Shown here in pieces: positions 41,131-42,276 of a DNA stretch of 42,276 nucleotides. The DNA comes from a virus: the IMG/VR virus record IMGVR_UViG_3300045993_000119, positions 1 to 42,276 of that record; one strand, 5' to 3'. Made by a program: the position numbers and the translations under genes. The notes under the pieces are model-generated. The model made no database searches. It had not been told where the DNA came from and saw only the letters and a list, made by a program, of their open reading frames with translations. Each line of letters opens with the position of its first letter. The first letter of the stretch is position 1.

Positions 41131-42276
41131 TAAAAAGTTTTGTAGTACAAACCTAAAGAATCAAAGCAAACTTGAGCAGAATTAGCAACTAACTGAATCC
41201 CAATTTGCTGCCCGTTATAAGCAGGATTTAATCGAGTATCAAAAGTTGCTCTTGCATAAATAAAATTGGCGGCTGGAGGGGAGGGGGTAATAGTTGAGGC
41301 AATGACTGTAGAGCCAGCAAGTATATTTATTGAATAAGCAACAGGACTTGCAGTAAGGTTAGATTCAGCACAAACAAAAACATAGAAGTCATATATGGTA
41401 TTTGCAAGAATTGTTGCTAAATTTATTTGAGATAATGAACCGCCAGACTGAATATAACCAACTTTTGTACCATTTGGGATTGAAATAAATACTAAATTAC
41501 TAGCCGCATAAACGCCTCTACCGCCAGAGCCAGCATAGGTATAGCCTGATGGTGTAGTAATGGAATAAGATCCAAATGCACCAGCGTCCAAAGGTGTTGC
41601 ATCAGCTTCAAAGCTTGGGTTAGCAATCGTAATGCTATTTAATACTGGTTCGCTTGCAGTAATACAGTCATAGAAAGCATCAGAAATGGAAGTTAGCCCT
41701 GCATTTGTAGGATGTATGCCGTCAAAAAAGTAAGTTGTGTTGTTAGGATTTGAGAGATTGGCTTTATTATCTATTCGTGCTATACCATCGGCTAAAATAC
41801 CATTTGTAAATCTAGCATCAGCTAAAATAGCTGTGGTTAGTAACGGAGCTTGCACATTGTAATTTGCGAGAGATGAAAAAGATGCATAGCTCGATGAAGG
41901 AATCATCGTGCCAACATATACCCTAAATCCTTTGGCTTTTAATGCTGTACAGATACCGATAATACTCGCTAGAACTGTCGCAGCAGAATAACCATAATTT
42001 CCTAAATCATTTGTACCGATAAATAGAAGCACTCTATTATCACGAACAATGGGATAGTACCTCATCAAATACTGGTCAATATTTGCCAACACCTCAAATG
42101 CAGCTTGCCCGATAACCCCAAGCATATAGCGATTTTCACCAAGATAAAGCCTTGCAGTTAGTTGTGCAAAATACGGGCTAGAAACTTGTGAAGTTGGAGG
42201 CTCGTAACCAAACGTAATTGAATCGCCAACGAACAAAGTGCTTTGAAAAGCATCTTGAAATGTGCGACCTATGGCA
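41130..42276 (-). CDS. Tail fibre/spike protein, C-terminal part with SGNH hydrolase domain
   Basis: The frame is open to 42276 and continues, through the terminal repeat, into 1-951. All SGNH blocks are intact: FVGDSITFGYE (catalytic Ser), FIGTNDLG (Asn) and FDGIHPTNAG (Asp and His). Such domains in phage adhesins usually remove acetyl groups from surface polysaccharide. The last ~170 residues begin ITIANPSFEADATPLDAG and end in FDSLGLYYKTF, resembling a galactose-binding-like beta sandwich (NPSFE start). Codon and oligonucleotide use is more AT-rich than in the neighbouring terminase gene, suggesting exchange of the host-recognition module. Confidence 0.85.
   Translation of the reverse strand, partial: AIGRTFQDAFQSTLFVGDSITFGYEPPTSQVSSPYFAQLTARLYLGENRYMLGVIGQAAFEVLANIDQYLMRYYPIVRDNRVLLFIGTNDLGNYGYSAATVLASIIGICTALKAKGFRVYVGTMIPSSSYASFSSLANYNVQAPLLTTAILADARFTNGILADGIARIDNKANLSNPNNTTYFFDGIHPTNAGLTSISDAFYDCITASEPVLNSITIANPSFEADATPLDAGAFGSYSITTPSGYTYAGSGGRGVYAASNLVFISIPNGTKVGYIQSGGSLSQINLATILANTIYDFYVFVCAESNLTASPVAYSINILAGSTVIASTITPSPPAANFIYARATFDTRLNPAYNGQQIGIQLVANSAQVCFDSLGLYYKTF
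42150..42276. repeat. Exact 127-bp terminal direct repeat (right copy)
   Basis: Identical to 1-127. Removing one copy gives a circle of 42,149 bp and restores a single tail-fibre gene. Confidence 0.95.

Overview
The window is an essentially complete genome of a lytic, T7-like short-tailed phage (podovirus type). The first 127 bases (1-127) are repeated exactly as the last 127 (42150-42276), so the contig closes into a circle of about 42,149 bp. A tail-fibre gene reads in frame across that junction. No integrase, repressor, tRNA, CRISPR array or insertion sequence was found. No RNA polymerase or sigma factor was recognised, and several host-type -35/-10 promoters are visible, so transcription probably relies on the host enzyme. 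Size, two opposed gene arms and the missing polymerase resemble the T7-like phages of freshwater filamentous cyanobacteria (Pf-WMP3/Pf-WMP4 type); a cyanobacterial host is an inference, not something the sequence proves.

Rightward arm (about 3.0-18.5 kb): early and replication genes. First come small unknown early genes, including a tandem pair of paralogues whose intergenic leaders also look duplicated, and two related ParB/sulfiredoxin-like proteins (4262-5149, 5649-6785). A terminator and a near-consensus promoter at 5483-5599 separate these two blocks. Next come a set of unknown small genes, then a primase-helicase, a T7 endonuclease I-like resolvase, a family A DNA polymerase, an ATP-dependent ligase, a Sak3/DUF1071-like annealing protein, a RecB-type nuclease, a MoxR-type AAA+ ATPase, a VWA-like partner and a previously uncalled 57-residue gene. 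A bidirectional terminator at 18537-18567 ends the arm.

Leftward arm (2440 to 953, across the junction, then 42276 to 18818): a Tad2-like (DUF2829) anti-defence protein, small probable virion proteins, a tail fibre with an SGNH hydrolase domain, large terminase, portal, scaffold, major capsid protein, a KTSC-domain protein, tail tubular proteins A and B, an unknown protein, then four internal/ejection-type proteins. One ejection-type protein joins an M23 peptidase with a transglycosylase-like domain; another carries two ParB-like domains. The arm ends with a small basic protein and a membrane/coiled-coil protein of holin-like build.

The arms diverge from a 640-bp non-coding region (2441-3080) rich in hairpins and AC repeats, and converge on a 250-bp non-coding region (18568-18817). 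At DNA level three signals stand out: strong excess of the heptamer GAGGTGT/ACACCTC on both strands and in all codon frames, strong scarcity of GATC with four of the few copies packed into 70 bp of the convergent region, and leader hairpins with fixed loops and covarying stems.
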